Assembly (NCBI GenBank): GCA_028280265.1
Contig: JANQMD010000033.1
Location: forward strand, 1 to 42,634
Direction: 5' to 3'
Length of the DNA: 42,634 bases
DNA from: Flavobacteriaceae bacterium
GTDB taxonomy: Bacteria; Bacteroidota; Bacteroidia; Flavobacteriales; Flavobacteriaceae
This document shows, piece after piece, positions 16,416-24,523 of the stretch (position 1 is the first letter of the stretch; every line of letters starts with the position of its first letter). A program made the position numbers and the translations under genes. Below the pieces are notes generated by a model. That model saw nothing but the letters and a program-made list of their open reading frames with translations. It was not told the DNA's origin and did no database searches.

Positions 16416-18047
16416 TTAAGTGATTTGAAATTCAGCCGAATTTACCATGGCGGTTATCAGAGCATTGAGCCTAGCCTTTACAATGGTATCATCGTTTGTG
16501 ATTTTATAAGACGACCAAGCATCTAACCAGTAGTAATCTGGATAACCTTCCAATAAGTTTTGTGCGAAATAATCTCTTCTTGAGTCGTCTATCGATTCAG
16601 GAAATAAGTAATTAGCAATTTCTGTAACGATGCCTTTGGCACTATTTGGATTGCTTGAATTATTTACATAGCCTACCATATCTATACTCAAATAATTCAA
16701 TCGATTGGTTCCAGTGATTCTATCTCTGCCATCTATAATACTCTGAATCAGTTTGTATCTGGCTACCACAGTGTTGGAAGAAAACCAGTGCCTGTCAAAA
16801 TCGGGTTCTTGATAGTTTGCAGGATAGCCAGCAACACTGTCAGGCGCATACATGCCCATTCCTGCAACTTGTAAGAAGTAATTGTGAATAAAAAGATAGC
16901 ATAAGTAAAACTCCCAATTTTCGATGTGTTTATTGTAAGTAACTCCAAAATGAGAAATCAATTCATTGACAAGTTGTAGAGGGCTCTTTACTTTTGAGCC
17001 AATGATTTCATCTGTAGCATTGCTATCATCTGCGTCAAAAAAATGTTGTGATGTCAGTAATTTCTTTACAGTGGGGAGAATATTATAGTTGTCATTTTTT
17101 AATTGAGTGGCTAAGGGTAGAATGATATCGTTTTCAACTTCCGTATTCCACTCACTTTTAACAAAAAATCGGTAGAGCTTTCTACAAAAAGAAACTGCAG
17201 TAGCGTCCTTATCAAAGATCATATTAATGAAATGATCTATTTCAGTTTGAATGGACGACTCAGTATTCCCTCCAGTGATCACCTGATTGCCAAAAGCATG
17301 ACTAAATTGTTTGTTGTTTTGATCGTGCTTATTAACTAAGATATATCCTGAAGGAATGCCTGTCTCAGAATCGATAATCGATCGATCAGCTCTTGCTTTA
17401 ATTCCAGAGAAAACTCTGGCAGCCATTTGTACATCTATTTCTGTATAGTTGGTATAATCTCCACTGCCAATTTGCGGTCCTTTGAGAATTGTGAATAGTT
17501 CCAAAAACTCTCTTGCATAGTTCTCATTAGGGTTGTTTGCATTGTTAGTAGTATTGTCTAAATAAAAGAGCATGGAATTGTCAAAAGTGATTTTTTTTGC
17601 AAGTGCTTTTAGATTTCCATAAGCAAACAGATCTAGCAGTCTCAAATGATCAAAAAAATGTGTTGATGTCCCAGAGCCACCGTCTTTAGATAAGGTAAAT
17701 GAGGTGTGTAAAAACAAGGTAAGCTTATGTTTTAAAGAGGCTTGTTGCATGGAATTCATCCACCACCACCCTGTGACCATCATTCTTTTTCTTCCTTGTC
17801 CTTTAAAAGAATTAGGAGGGTTTGTGGAAGATGTCCAGTAACCATCTGGACTGCCAGTAGGAATTGGATCGTAAGGTTCAGACCAAAGGTTATTAGGGTT
17901 GCTTGCCAATACATCAAAAGCACTGGAAGCATTCATTTGAGCTAAGGAGTCTACAGTAGATTTAGACAAAGAAAACGTTGCTCTTCTTAGTAAGTGTTTT
18001 GCTCTTCGTAATCCAAGAGATCCGCTTAAGGGTTGGAGAGATGCCAT
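16416..18047 (-). CDS. DUF1800 family protein
   Basis: The 543 residues begin with the DUF1800 signature around residues 12-30 (LRRAKHLLRRATFSLS). Other conserved blocks are GWWWMNSMQQASLKHKLTLF (about 92-112) and NENYAREFLELFTIL near 175. No obvious signal peptide is present at this start. DUF1800 genes are nearly always next to DUF1501 genes, and the two proteins are thought to work together at the cell envelope, with the reaction unknown. Here they are ten bases apart in one unit. Upstream, in the same direction, lies a 47-residue membrane protein gene whose promoter may drive all three. Confidence 0.9.
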   Translation of the reverse strand: MASLQPLSGSLGLRRAKHLLRRATFSLSKSTVDSLAQMNASSAFDVLASNPNNLWSEPYDPIPTGSPDGYWTSSTNPPNSFKGQGRKRMMVTGWWWMNSMQQASLKHKLTLFLHTSFTLSKDGGSGTSTHFFDHLRLLDLFAYGNLKALAKKITFDNSMLFYLDNTTNNANNPNENYAREFLELFTILKGPQIGSGDYTNYTEIDVQMAARVFSGIKARADRSIIDSETGIPSGYILVNKHDQNNKQFSHAFGNQVITGGNTESSIQTEIDHFINMIFDKDATAVSFCRKLYRFFVKSEWNTEVENDIILPLATQLKNDNYNILPTVKKLLTSQHFFDADDSNATDEIIGSKVKSPLQLVNELISHFGVTYNKHIENWEFYLCYLFIHNYFLQVAGMGMYAPDSVAGYPANYQEPDFDRHWFSSNTVVARYKLIQSIIDGRDRITGTNRLNYLSIDMVGYVNNSSNPNSAKGIVTEIANYLFPESIDDSRRDYFAQNLLEGYPDYYWLDAWSSYKITNDDTIVKARLNALITAMVNSAEFQIT

Positions 18048-18108
18048 AGTCGGTTCTTTATAGTTGGGTTATTAATTGGACCCTAAATAATTGAAAAAGT
18101 TTAATTGA

Positions 18109-18252
18109 TTATTTTTTACGGAATATAAAAAGCAGAGAAAAAAGTAGGATAGGAAATATAATGACCACATATAGTTTAAAGATTATGAATAGAGAGAGGG
18201 TAACAACTATAGAGATAAAAAATACGCTTAAATTTTGTGCTTCTTTTTTCAT
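18109..18252 (-). CDS. 47-residue two-helix membrane protein upstream of DUF1800
   Basis: Reading the minus strand from an ATG at 18252 gives 47 codons and a TAA. The protein starts MKKEAQNLSVFFISIVVTL, continues with a second hydrophobic run (YVVIIFPILLFSLLFIF), and ends RKK. A basic N-terminus, two membrane segments with a Lys-Leu-Tyr turn and a basic C-terminus make a chance frame unlikely. A TATCTTTG -7 box sits ten bases before the ATG. It lies 61 bases upstream of the DUF1800 gene with no terminator between. I recognise no family. It could be a membrane partner of the DUF1800/DUF1501 pair. Confidence 0.6.
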   Translation of the reverse strand: MKKEAQNLSVFFISIVVTLSLFIIFKLYVVIIFPILLFSLLFIFRKK

Positions 18253-18262
18253 AGTGATTTCT

Positions 18263-18270
18263 CAAAGATA
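18263..18270 (-). promoter_or_regulatory. Predicted -7 box for the small membrane protein / DUF1800 / DUF1501 unit
   Basis: The minus-strand sequence TATCTTTG exactly fits TAnnTTTG and is the only such box between the DUF1800 gene and the divergent thioredoxin-like gene. A -33 TTG is not seen at the expected spacing. Confidence 0.45.
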
Positions 18271-18333
18271 GAATTTTTGAAAACATCTGACGAATAAACA
18301 AATTATCAATTACTTTTGAGAAAAAACATTTTT

Positions 18334-18888
18334 ATGGCATTAACACCTTCAAATAGTTTTCCAAAAGGCACTTTAGCTCCCGACTTTTCATTACTCGATA
18401 CCGTTTCAGATCGCTCTATTTCTTTGGATGAGGTAAAAGGAGAAAAGGGTACTGTTATTATGTTTATCTGTAACCATTGCCCTTTTGTGATTCATGTAAA
18501 TGATGAATTGGTAAAACTGGCCAATGAATATCAATCTAAAGGAATTGGTTTTGTGGCTATCAGTAGTAATGACGTCATCAATTACCCGCAAGATGGACCT
18601 GAGAAAATGAAGATTCATGCGAAGGAGGTGGGTTATTCTTTTCCGTATTTGTATGATGAAACACAGGAAGTAGCCAAAGCCTATGATGCGGCTTGTACGC
18701 CCGATTTATATGTTTTTGACCAAAATTTAACTTCTATTTATCACGGTCAGTTGGATGATTCTCGTCCAGGAAATGGAATTCCCGTGACGGGAGAAAGCAT
18801 TCGAAATGTGTTGGAAGCGATTTCGAGTGAGCTACCCTATACAGGTCCAGAAAAACCAAGTATTGGGTGTAATATTAAGTGGAAATAA
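18334..18888 (+). CDS. Thioredoxin-like / AhpC-TSA family protein
   Basis: I chose the ATG at 18334 (184 residues, MALTPSNSF) over the upstream TTG at 18316, because the six extra residues are not family-like. The protein has the thioredoxin fold with CNHC at residues 46-49 (MFICNHCPFVIHVN), a CxxC redox centre. It also has FPYLYDETQEVAKAY and TPDLYVFD, with the cis-Pro before the strand. It lacks a signal peptide, so it should be cytoplasmic. The family is annotated as thioredoxin or peroxiredoxin-like; the partner is unknown. Transcription is divergent from the DUF1800 unit and ends at a strong shared terminator next to lysS. Confidence 0.88.
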   Translation: MALTPSNSFPKGTLAPDFSLLDTVSDRSISLDEVKGEKGTVIMFICNHCPFVIHVNDELVKLANEYQSKGIGFVAISSNDVINYPQDGPEKMKIHAKEVGYSFPYLYDETQEVAKAYDAACTPDLYVFDQNLTSIYHGQLDDSRPGNGIPVTGESIRNVLEAISSELPYTGPEKPSIGCNIKWK

Positions 18889-18918
18889 AAAAGGACGTTT
18901 TTAAAAACGTCCTTTTTT
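18887..18918. terminator. Bidirectional terminator between convergent genes
   Basis: AAAAAAGGACGTTT pairs with AAACGTCCTTTTTT, giving a U-tract on either strand. It serves the thioredoxin-like gene (plus) and lysS (minus). Confidence 0.9.
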
Positions 18919-18920
18919 AT

Positions 18921-20612
18921 TTATATAATTTCTACAAACAAACCTTGATCGGTCTTTTCAACCTTAGCAAGTTTATTCTTAGTCAAGCCTTTGATGGTTT
19001 TGTCCCATTTTTTATTGGACAAACCGGATTGGGCTTTCAATTCGTTTAACTCAATTTTTCCCGCTTTCTGTAGCATTGTAAAAACCGCTTTTTCATCGTC
19101 ATTCAACTCTACAGTAGGAGCCTTTTTCTCAGGTTTCATTTGTGGGAAAAATAAGACCTCTTGAATCGATTGGTTGTTGGTTAAGAACATGATCAATCGG
19201 TCCATGCCAATTCCCAAACCAGAAGTAGGAGGCATTCCATATTCTAGAGCTCTTAGGAAATCCTGATCGATAAACATCGCTTCATCGTCTCCACGATCTG
19301 CGAGCTTTAATTGTGCTTCAAAACGCTCTCTTTGATCGATAGGATCGTTCAATTCCGAATACGCATTGGCAATTTCTTTTCCACATACCATCAACTCAAA
19401 ACGTTCCGTCAACTCTGGATTTTCTCTATGTTCTTTACACAAAGGACTCATCTCCTTTGGATAATCTGTAATGAATGTCGGTTGGATGTAGTTTCCTTCA
19501 CACTTTTCACCAAAAATTTCATCGATCAATTTCCCTTTCCCCATGGTATCATCTACTTCAATACCCATAGACTTAGCAGCTTTTCTGATCTCATCTTCGG
19601 ATTTCCCTGTGATGTCAAATCCAGTGAAATGTTTGATGGAATCTGCCATCGTAACACGAGCATAAGGCGCTTTAAAATCGATATCATGCTCTCCAAATGT
19701 AGCCTTGGTAGTTCCGTTTACAGCAATCGCACAGCGTTCTAACAACTGCTCTGTAAACTCCATCATCCAGTTGTAATCCTTGTATGCAACATAGATTTCC
19801 ATGGCGGTAAACTCTGGATTATGGGTTCTGTCCATTCCCTCGTTTCGGAAATTTTTAGAGAACTCGTACACTCCATCAAATCCACCAACGATCAATCTCT
19901 TTAAATACAATTCGTTGGCAATTCTCATGTACAAAGGAATGTCCAAAGAGTTGTGGTGCGTAATAAAAGGTCTCGCAGCTGCTCCCCCTGGAATCGGTTG
20001 TAAAACAGGCGTTTCTACCTCAAAGTAGCCAGCATCATTGAAGAACGATCGCATGGCATTGAAGAGTTTGGTTCTTTTGACAAAAACTTCTTTGACATGT
20101 GGGTTGACTACCAAGTCTGCATATCGCTGACGATAGCGTTGCTCAGGATCAGTAAAAGCATCATATACAACTCCATCTTTTTCTTTTGGAAGTGGAAGTG
20201 GTTTCAATGATTTTGAAAGTATAGAAAAGTCTTTTACCATGACTGTTTTTTCCCCTACTTGGGTGGTGAACAATTCTCCATCAATTCCAATGAAGTCACC
20301 AAAATCTAATAATTTCTTAAAAACTTCATTGTATTTTGACTTGTCTTCACCTGTACAAATCTCATCTCTGTTGAAATATACTTGAATTCTTCCTTCAGCA
20401 TCTTGTAACTCAGCAAAAGAAGCTTTCCCTTGAATCTTAACGGACATTAATCTTCCTGCGATTTTCACCTTCTTTCCTTCCTCAAAATTTTCTTTGATTT
20501 CTTTTGAGTTACTATCCAAAGGAAATAAATTGGCAGGATAGGGGTTGATGCCCATTTCACGTAATCTCGCGAGTTTCTCTCTACGTACAACTTCTTGTTC
20601 TGATAATTGCAT
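18921..20612 (-). CDS. lysS: Lysyl-tRNA synthetase, class II
   Basis: Starting at the ATG at 20612 gives 563 residues ([20 protein letters not shown]). A TTG six codons upstream is less likely. The N-terminal OB-fold (about 50-150) binds the tRNA anticodon. Class II motif 2 appears as [19 protein letters not shown] (about 250-270) and motif 3 as [13 protein letters not shown] (about 480-492). The enzyme charges tRNA-Lys with lysine using ATP in the cytosol. Compared with the roughly 500-residue E. coli enzyme it has a C-terminal extension of about 65 residues after [10 protein letters not shown] that looks like a small helical winged-helix domain. The gene is monocistronic, with a terminator right after the stop. 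Confidence 0.95.
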   Translation of the reverse strand: MQLSEQEVVRREKLARLREMGINPYPANLFPLDSNSKEIKENFEEGKKVKIAGRLMSVKIQGKASFAELQDAEGRIQVYFNRDEICTGEDKSKYNEVFKKLLDFGDFIGIDGELFTTQVGEKTVMVKDFSILSKSLKPLPLPKEKDGVVYDAFTDPEQRYRQRYADLVVNPHVKEVFVKRTKLFNAMRSFFNDAGYFEVETPVLQPIPGGAAARPFITHHNSLDIPLYMRIANELYLKRLIVGGFDGVYEFSKNFRNEGMDRTHNPEFTAMEIYVAYKDYNWMMEFTEQLLERCAIAVNGTTKATFGEHDIDFKAPYARVTMADSIKHFTGFDITGKSEDEIRKAAKSMGIEVDDTMGKGKLIDEIFGEKCEGNYIQPTFITDYPKEMSPLCKEHRENPELTERFELMVCGKEIANAYSELNDPIDQRERFEAQLKLADRGDDEAMFIDQDFLRALEYGMPPTSGLGIGMDRLIMFLTNNQSIQEVLFFPQMKPEKKAPTVELNDDEKAVFTMLQKAGKIELNELKAQSGLSNKKWDKTIKGLTKNKLAKVEKTDQGLFVEII

Positions 20613-20643
20613 TTGAATTCTTTTTGTCAATGAATTAAAGGCG

Positions 20644-20651
20644 CAAAGATA
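20644..20651 (-). promoter_or_regulatory. Predicted -7 box for lysS
   Basis: The minus-strand sequence TATCTTTG fits TAnnTTTG and lies 31 bases upstream of the lysS ATG. The -33 element is unclear. Confidence 0.4.
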
Positions 20652-20696
20652 ATCAATAAGTCAAAATGAGAGGAAAGTAAAAAAAGAAAAAAATGA

Positions 20697-20725
20697 TTGT
20701 ATTTCACAAAAAACAACTATATTTG
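20697..20725 (+). promoter_or_regulatory. Plus-strand promoter with no downstream protein gene
   Basis: TTG (20697-20699), 18 bases, then TATATTTG (20718-20725) matches the -33/-7 consensus well. The genes on both sides are on the minus strand, so this promoter should drive the small RNA described next. Confidence 0.6.
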
Positions 20726-20730
20726 TCGGC

Positions 20731-20838
20731 TGCTTTTATACAAAGTAGCATTAGTTGTGTTGTTTTGGTACTTTAGTAAAAGTACCGCGGTTTTGTTAAC
20801 CAATGGAAAGCTTCCCTGAAATGGGTTGCTTTTTTTTT
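20731..20838 (+). ncRNA. Candidate small RNA of about 108 nt between lysS and the DUF456 gene
   Basis: Transcription from the promoter at 20697 would start near 20731. The transcript would end in nine U residues at 20830-20838. It folds into three consecutive hairpins: GCTGCTTT/AAAGTAGC near 20729-20749 (one G-U pair), a perfect GGTACTTT-AGTA-AAAGTACC at 20767-20786, and the terminator stem AAGC..CCC/GGG..GCTT from 20808. No open frame longer than a few codons is present. I considered the flavobacterial 6S RNA (similar length), but a single long hairpin with a central bubble is not evident. The family is therefore unassigned. Confidence 0.5.
20808..20838 (+). terminator. Terminator of the candidate small RNA
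   Basis: The stem AAGC-TT-CCC pairs with GGG-TT-GCTT around a TGAAAT loop, with a two-base internal mismatch. A run of nine T follows. Confidence 0.6.
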
Positions 20839-20840
20839 GC

Positions 20841-21341
20841 CTAAAAAAAATCAGCCTTGTAATCCCAGAAAGTCGCGATGTACAATCCAGCATAGATCAA
20901 ACTTACGATGAATTTGATGCCTGTAGAAAATAGGAAACCGACAAAGGAACCAATGGCTGCCTTCAAGGCCCTATTTGAATCTTTACTGTCGTAGATCAAT
21001 TCTCCTAAAAAAGCACCCGCAAAGGGGCCAATGATAATTCCCAAAGGACCTAAGAAAAGCAATCCAAAAATGAGTCCCAAGGTAGTTCCGTAGATACCAT
21101 ATTTACTTCCTCCGTACTTCTTTGTGCCCATTGCAGGGATGATGTAATCTAAAAACCAGATGATCACTGCAATGGCCAATGTAATTCCTAAGAATGTCCA
21201 ATCTTGCTCTATAACTGAAGTGAAATGCAATATGAGTAGACCAATCCACCCTGTAATTGGTCCAGGAAGTACAGGTAGAAAAGATCCAATAATTCCTAAG
21301 AGGATAAAAACAAAACCTAATGCAAGTAAAAAAATATCCAT
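20841..21341 (-). CDS. DUF456 family membrane protein
   Basis: The ATG at 21341 (MDIFLLALGFVFILLG) gives 166 residues and a clean membrane start; the longer frame to 21404 adds non-conserved residues. The protein is almost entirely hydrophobic, with about five segments and glycine-rich family motifs: GSFLPVLPGPITGWIGLLIL (about 17-37) and GLLFLGPLGIIIGPFAGAFLGE near 95-117. DUF456 proteins are inner-membrane proteins with glycine-zipper-like segments and no established function. It is transcribed divergently from the BlaI gene, so their control regions abut. Confidence 0.85.
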   Translation of the reverse strand: MDIFLLALGFVFILLGIIGSFLPVLPGPITGWIGLLILHFTSVIEQDWTFLGITLAIAVIIWFLDYIIPAMGTKKYGGSKYGIYGTTLGLIFGLLFLGPLGIIIGPFAGAFLGELIYDSKDSNRALKAAIGSFVGFLFSTGIKFIVSLIYAGLYIATFWDYKADFF

Positions 21342-21402
21342 GGTATGGTAGTTGTATCTATGAAACGAAAAAAGAGAAGGTTTGTTACAAAATGTTAAAA
21401 TC

Positions 21403-21467
21403 AACTAAAAAATTAGTTTAAACTAAAAATTTAGTTATGTTTGTGTCATTCAACTAAAAGATTAGTT
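21403..21467. promoter_or_regulatory. Three 16-bp BlaI-type operators and promoter
   Basis: Three near-identical palindromes lie at 21403-21418 (AACTAAAAAATTAGTT), 21421-21436 (AACTAAAAATTTAGTT) and 21452-21467 (AACTAAAAGATTAGTT). The last ends five bases before the blaI ATG. A TATGTTTG -7 box at 21436-21443 abuts the second operator. Repressor bound here would cover the promoter, so the BlaI protein directly downstream very probably regulates its own operon. Operators 1 and 2 also lie about 60-95 bases upstream of the divergent DUF456 start, so that gene could be affected. Confidence 0.75.
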
Positions 21468-21471
21468 AAAA

Positions 21472-21843
21472 ATGAGTAAGCAATTGACAAAAGCTGAAGA
21501 GCAAATTATGCAAGTGCTTTGGGATTTAAAAAAAGCTTCTGTAAAGGAAGTCATTGAAAGACTTCCCAATCCGAAACCTGCATACAATACAGTTTCAACG
21601 ATTATTCGCATCTTAGAATCCAAAGAGTTTGTAAGTCATCAACCAGAAGGTAGGGGGTATGTCTATTATCCTTTGGTGGAAAAATCTGCATATAGCAATC
21701 AGAGTTTACACAAAATTATGGAAGGCTATTTTGGGGGCTCATTCAAGAGTATGGTTTCTTTTTTTGTAAAGGAAAATAAGATGGACATCTCTGAATTGGA
21801 GAGTATTTTAAAAGAAGTCAATAAAAAGAAAGATCATGATTGA
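21472..21843 (+). CDS. blaI: BlaI/MecI/CopY-family repressor
   Basis: The 123-residue protein is a typical winged-helix BlaI repressor: LTKAEEQIMQVLWDLKKASV (residues 4-23), the recognition-helix region NPKPAYNTVSTIIRILESKE (about 32-51), and the wing FVSHQPEGRGYVYYPLV. The C-terminal part is helical and serves dimerisation; family members are inactivated by proteolysis after a sensor signal. Three palindromic operators precede the gene. Its last eight bases overlap the start of the M56 protease gene, a coupling seen in most BlaI-BlaR1-like pairs. No beta-lactamase gene is nearby, so the regulon is likely the envelope cluster itself. Confidence 0.92.
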   Translation: MSKQLTKAEEQIMQVLWDLKKASVKEVIERLPNPKPAYNTVSTIIRILESKEFVSHQPEGRGYVYYPLVEKSAYSNQSLHKIMEGYFGGSFKSMVSFFVKENKMDISELESILKEVNKKKDHD

Positions 21844-23440
21844 TTATGTAATAAAGGTAATACTCTTGCAAGCCTTGTTCTTGGGCTTGTATGACTTTTT
21901 TTTGGGAAAAGAAACCTTCTTTCAAAAGAACAGAGTGTATTTGTTGACGACGTTTTTGGGTTCATTTTTATTGCCACTCATCACCATACCAACTTTTCAG
22001 GAGGTCGTTTCTGAAGAGATTTCTATTGTATTGCCAGAAATTATATTATCACCGCAAAAGACGATTGAGCAAACGTTTCTGTTTGAAGCTTCAGAGGCAT
22101 CGGTGTCCTATGGCACGATTTTATTTTGGTTGGGGGCTTCTGTATTCTTAGTACTGTTCATCTTAAAACTGTCTAGACTTATTGGACTCATTCGAAAGAA
22201 TGCTGTAGTGAGGCAGAAAGACTATTCTTTGATTGTTTTACCGGGAAGTCAAAAAGCTTTTTCGTTTTTCAATTACATCTTTTTAGGAGAGAAAATAAAA
22301 GAAGAAGAGCGAGATAAAATCATTGCTCATGAGTTGGTGCATTGGAAGCAAAAACACACAGTAGATTTGGTCTTGTTTGAAGTTTTTAAAGTGATGATGT
22401 GGTTCAACCCTATGGTCTTTGTGTATCAAAGACGTGTGTCATTGATTCATGAGTTCTTATCGGACTCCGCAGTTGTGAAAGAGCACAAAAAAGAGAAGTA
22501 TATCAACCGAATATTATCAGAATTTTTCGAGGTAGAAAAAATAGCTTTTGTGAATCAGTTTTACAAAAAGTCATTGTTAAAGAAAAGGATTTTTATGCTT
22601 ACAAGAGAACGGTCTGAGCACATAAAACAATGGAAATACCTGTTGTTGTTGCCAATGCTATTTACGATGCTTGTTTATGTTTCTTGTAATGGAGATTCAG
22701 TAAGGACTGAGTCTGAAAGTTCTGCGATGAAAACCGAGCGAGTTTTTTACAGATCGAATGGGAAAACAGGTGATCAAGGTAAGTTGTTAAGCATGTATAA
22801 AGACCTTACAGGAAAAACAAACTTTCAACCTTTAAAAAGCTATTTTGATATTTATTACGATAAGGTAGCACCTCCATTTGGAGATAAAATCACAAAAAAT
22901 GATCTGAAAGAAGAAGAGAGACAAGAGCTCGACGAATTCCTATCACGTCATGAGAAAAACGGCTATGGATTTTGGTCTCAAGTAGATTTGTATCAATTGG
23001 AAAATGGAAGGAAAATGATCGCGATTGTCTGGGATCTTTCTATGGAAAATGCGATGACAGGCGAAAAATATCAGGAAATCCAAGAAGATGTTCCTTTTGC
23101 TGTTATCGATGAGACACCTGTCTTTCCAGGATGTACAGGGACAGAGATTGAACTGAAAAGATGCTTTAGTAAAAAAATTCAGACACACTTTGTACAGAGG
23201 TTCAATACAAATTTGGTCGGGCAATTGAATCTTTCCAAAGGAAAGAAACGTATTATCATGCAGTTTAAGATTGATAAAAGTGGTGTAGTTACAGGAATTA
23301 ATGTAAGAGCTCCGCATTCAAAATTAGAAGAAGAAGCAACTAAAATTCTAAAACAACTCCCAGATATGAAACCTGGTAAACAAGGAGGGAAAGAAGTTGC
23401 AGTTCAATATACATTGCCTCTTAGAATTGATGTAAACTAA
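21836..23440 (+). CDS. M56 (BlaR1-like) membrane metallopeptidase fused to a TonB-like C-terminal domain
   Basis: In the 534 residues, membrane segments lie at about 4-22, 36-53 and 93-112. The zinc site HELVH is at 165-169 with HEFLSDSAV near 205, the M56 signature, and a fourth segment is at about 265-283. The periplasmic remainder ends in a TonB-C-like domain (about 420-534) with PVFPGCTGTEIELKRCFSKK and KPGKQGGKEVAVQYTLPLRI. M56 proteins sense an envelope signal and trigger cleavage of BlaI. Here the penicillin-binding sensor of BlaR1 is replaced by a TonB-like domain, so the ligand is unlikely to be a beta-lactam. It overlaps the BlaI gene by eight bases. Confidence 0.9.
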   Translation: MIDYVIKVILLQALFLGLYDFFLGKETFFQKNRVYLLTTFLGSFLLPLITIPTFQEVVSEEISIVLPEIILSPQKTIEQTFLFEASEASVSYGTILFWLGASVFLVLFILKLSRLIGLIRKNAVVRQKDYSLIVLPGSQKAFSFFNYIFLGEKIKEEERDKIIAHELVHWKQKHTVDLVLFEVFKVMMWFNPMVFVYQRRVSLIHEFLSDSAVVKEHKKEKYINRILSEFFEVEKIAFVNQFYKKSLLKKRIFMLTRERSEHIKQWKYLLLLPMLFTMLVYVSCNGDSVRTESESSAMKTERVFYRSNGKTGDQGKLLSMYKDLTGKTNFQPLKSYFDIYYDKVAPPFGDKITKNDLKEEERQELDEFLSRHEKNGYGFWSQVDLYQLENGRKMIAIVWDLSMENAMTGEKYQEIQEDVPFAVIDETPVFPGCTGTEIELKRCFSKKIQTHFVQRFNTNLVGQLNLSKGKKRIIMQFKIDKSGVVTGINVRAPHSKLEEEATKILKQLPDMKPGKQGGKEVAVQYTLPLRIDVN

Positions 23441-23522
23441 ACCTATCCAAACTCAGTAAATCATTCATAAAAAGTCAAAGTTGAAAAGCTTTGATAGGGA
23501 AACTATTGTCAAAATTTTAATT

Positions 23523-24242
23523 ATGGAAACTAAGAAAAATCCAAAATCAAACTTAGAAAACTACAGTAAGTTATTTGTTCAACTAGGTCTTGTATTGGCC
23601 TTATTCGTTACCTATGTGGTGATCGAGAAGAAAACCTTCGATCGTCAGTTTGGAGATTTAGGAATCGCAGTGATGAATGCTGATTTAGAGGAAGAGATTC
23701 CCATTACCGAGAGAATTGAACCAGAGATTCCAAAAGCACCACCGCCACCAGCTCCAGAGAAAATAGAAGTGGTAGAAGATGAGAAAGAGGTCGAAGAAAC
23801 GATCATAGAAACGACAGAGACTGACGAAACGGAGGCTGTTGAAGTTGAGGAAATCGAGGAAGTCGAAGAGGAGGAAGAGGTTGTAGAGGATGTGCCTTTC
23901 ACGATTATTGAGCAAGCTCCCATATTTCCTGGATGTAGAGGGGACAAAGAAGAACTAAAAAAATGTTTTAGCAAGAAAGTGCAGAAGCATTATTCGAGAA
24001 AGTTTAATTCTGATTTGCCCAATGAATTAGGCTTATCTCCTGGAAAGAAAAGACTGTACATGCAATTCTTGATTGATGTAGATGGAAATATTACAGAGAT
24101 AAAAGCGAGAGCGCCACATCCTAGACTGCAGAAGGAAGTGATACGCGTACTTAAATTATTGCCCAAAATGAAGCCAGGTCAGCAAAGAGGAAGAAAAGTT
24201 CCAGTCCGTTATTCTTTTCGAGTGCGACTGGATGTTGAGTAA
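23523..24242 (+). CDS. TonB-family energy transducer
   Basis: The ATG at 23523 (METKKNPKSN) gives 239 residues; the longer frame begins with a TTG and non-family residues. Order of parts: short cytoplasmic tail, one membrane anchor (about 17-36, LFVQLGLVLALFVTYVVIEK), a Pro-rich then very Glu/Val-rich periplasmic linker (about 55-125), and a TonB C-terminal domain with PIFPGCRGDKEELKKCFSKK and RKVPVRYSFRVRLDV. TonB proteins couple the proton motive force to outer-membrane receptors through ExbBD. The C-terminal domain closely resembles that of the preceding M56 protein, so the pair arose by duplication. It lies 82 bases downstream of that gene. Confidence 0.88.
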   Translation: METKKNPKSNLENYSKLFVQLGLVLALFVTYVVIEKKTFDRQFGDLGIAVMNADLEEEIPITERIEPEIPKAPPPPAPEKIEVVEDEKEVEETIIETTETDETEAVEVEEIEEVEEEEEVVEDVPFTIIEQAPIFPGCRGDKEELKKCFSKKVQKHYSRKFNSDLPNELGLSPGKKRLYMQFLIDVDGNITEIKARAPHPRLQKEVIRVLKLLPKMKPGQQRGRKVPVRYSFRVRLDVE

Positions 24243-24359
24243 TGAATTGTTATAATTTAAACTGTTGTGTATTTTAACGCGAGTTTTCTATGTTAAAAGA
24301 TAGAATTTAAAACACTGTTTAAAGCTTAATATACTGATTATATATGTTTTAAGTTGAAT

Positions 24360-24430
24360 TGTCACTCCTGTGTAGGCAAGAGTCTAGTAAAATATTAGGT
24401 ATTTAGATTCCTGCCTTCGCAGGAATGACA
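24360..24430. repeat. MITE-like inverted-repeat element, long form (copy A)
   Basis: The left arm TGTCACTCCTGTGTAGGCAA is the imperfect inverse of the right arm ending CCTTCGCAGGAATGACA. The arms are separated by about 20 AT-rich bases, and each arm is itself a small palindrome (ATTCCTGC-CTTC-GCAGGAAT on the right). The same design is seen at 27512. Confidence 0.75.
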
Positions 24431-24523
24431 TTGATTTTCGACCATAAAAAAATATAAACAACCGATAATCAGTTCGTATTATATCAAAACTCACGTTATT
24501 TTAGTAATTGAAAAAATAAATTC

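Noticed and set aside
20731..20838. Assignment of the candidate small RNA as 6S RNA
   Set aside because: Length fits, but the sequence folds into three separate hairpins rather than one long bulged hairpin, so I left the family open.
23645..23974. Long Ser-rich and Phe-rich minus-strand frames
   Set aside because: They are antisense images of the Glu/Val-rich linker of the TonB gene.
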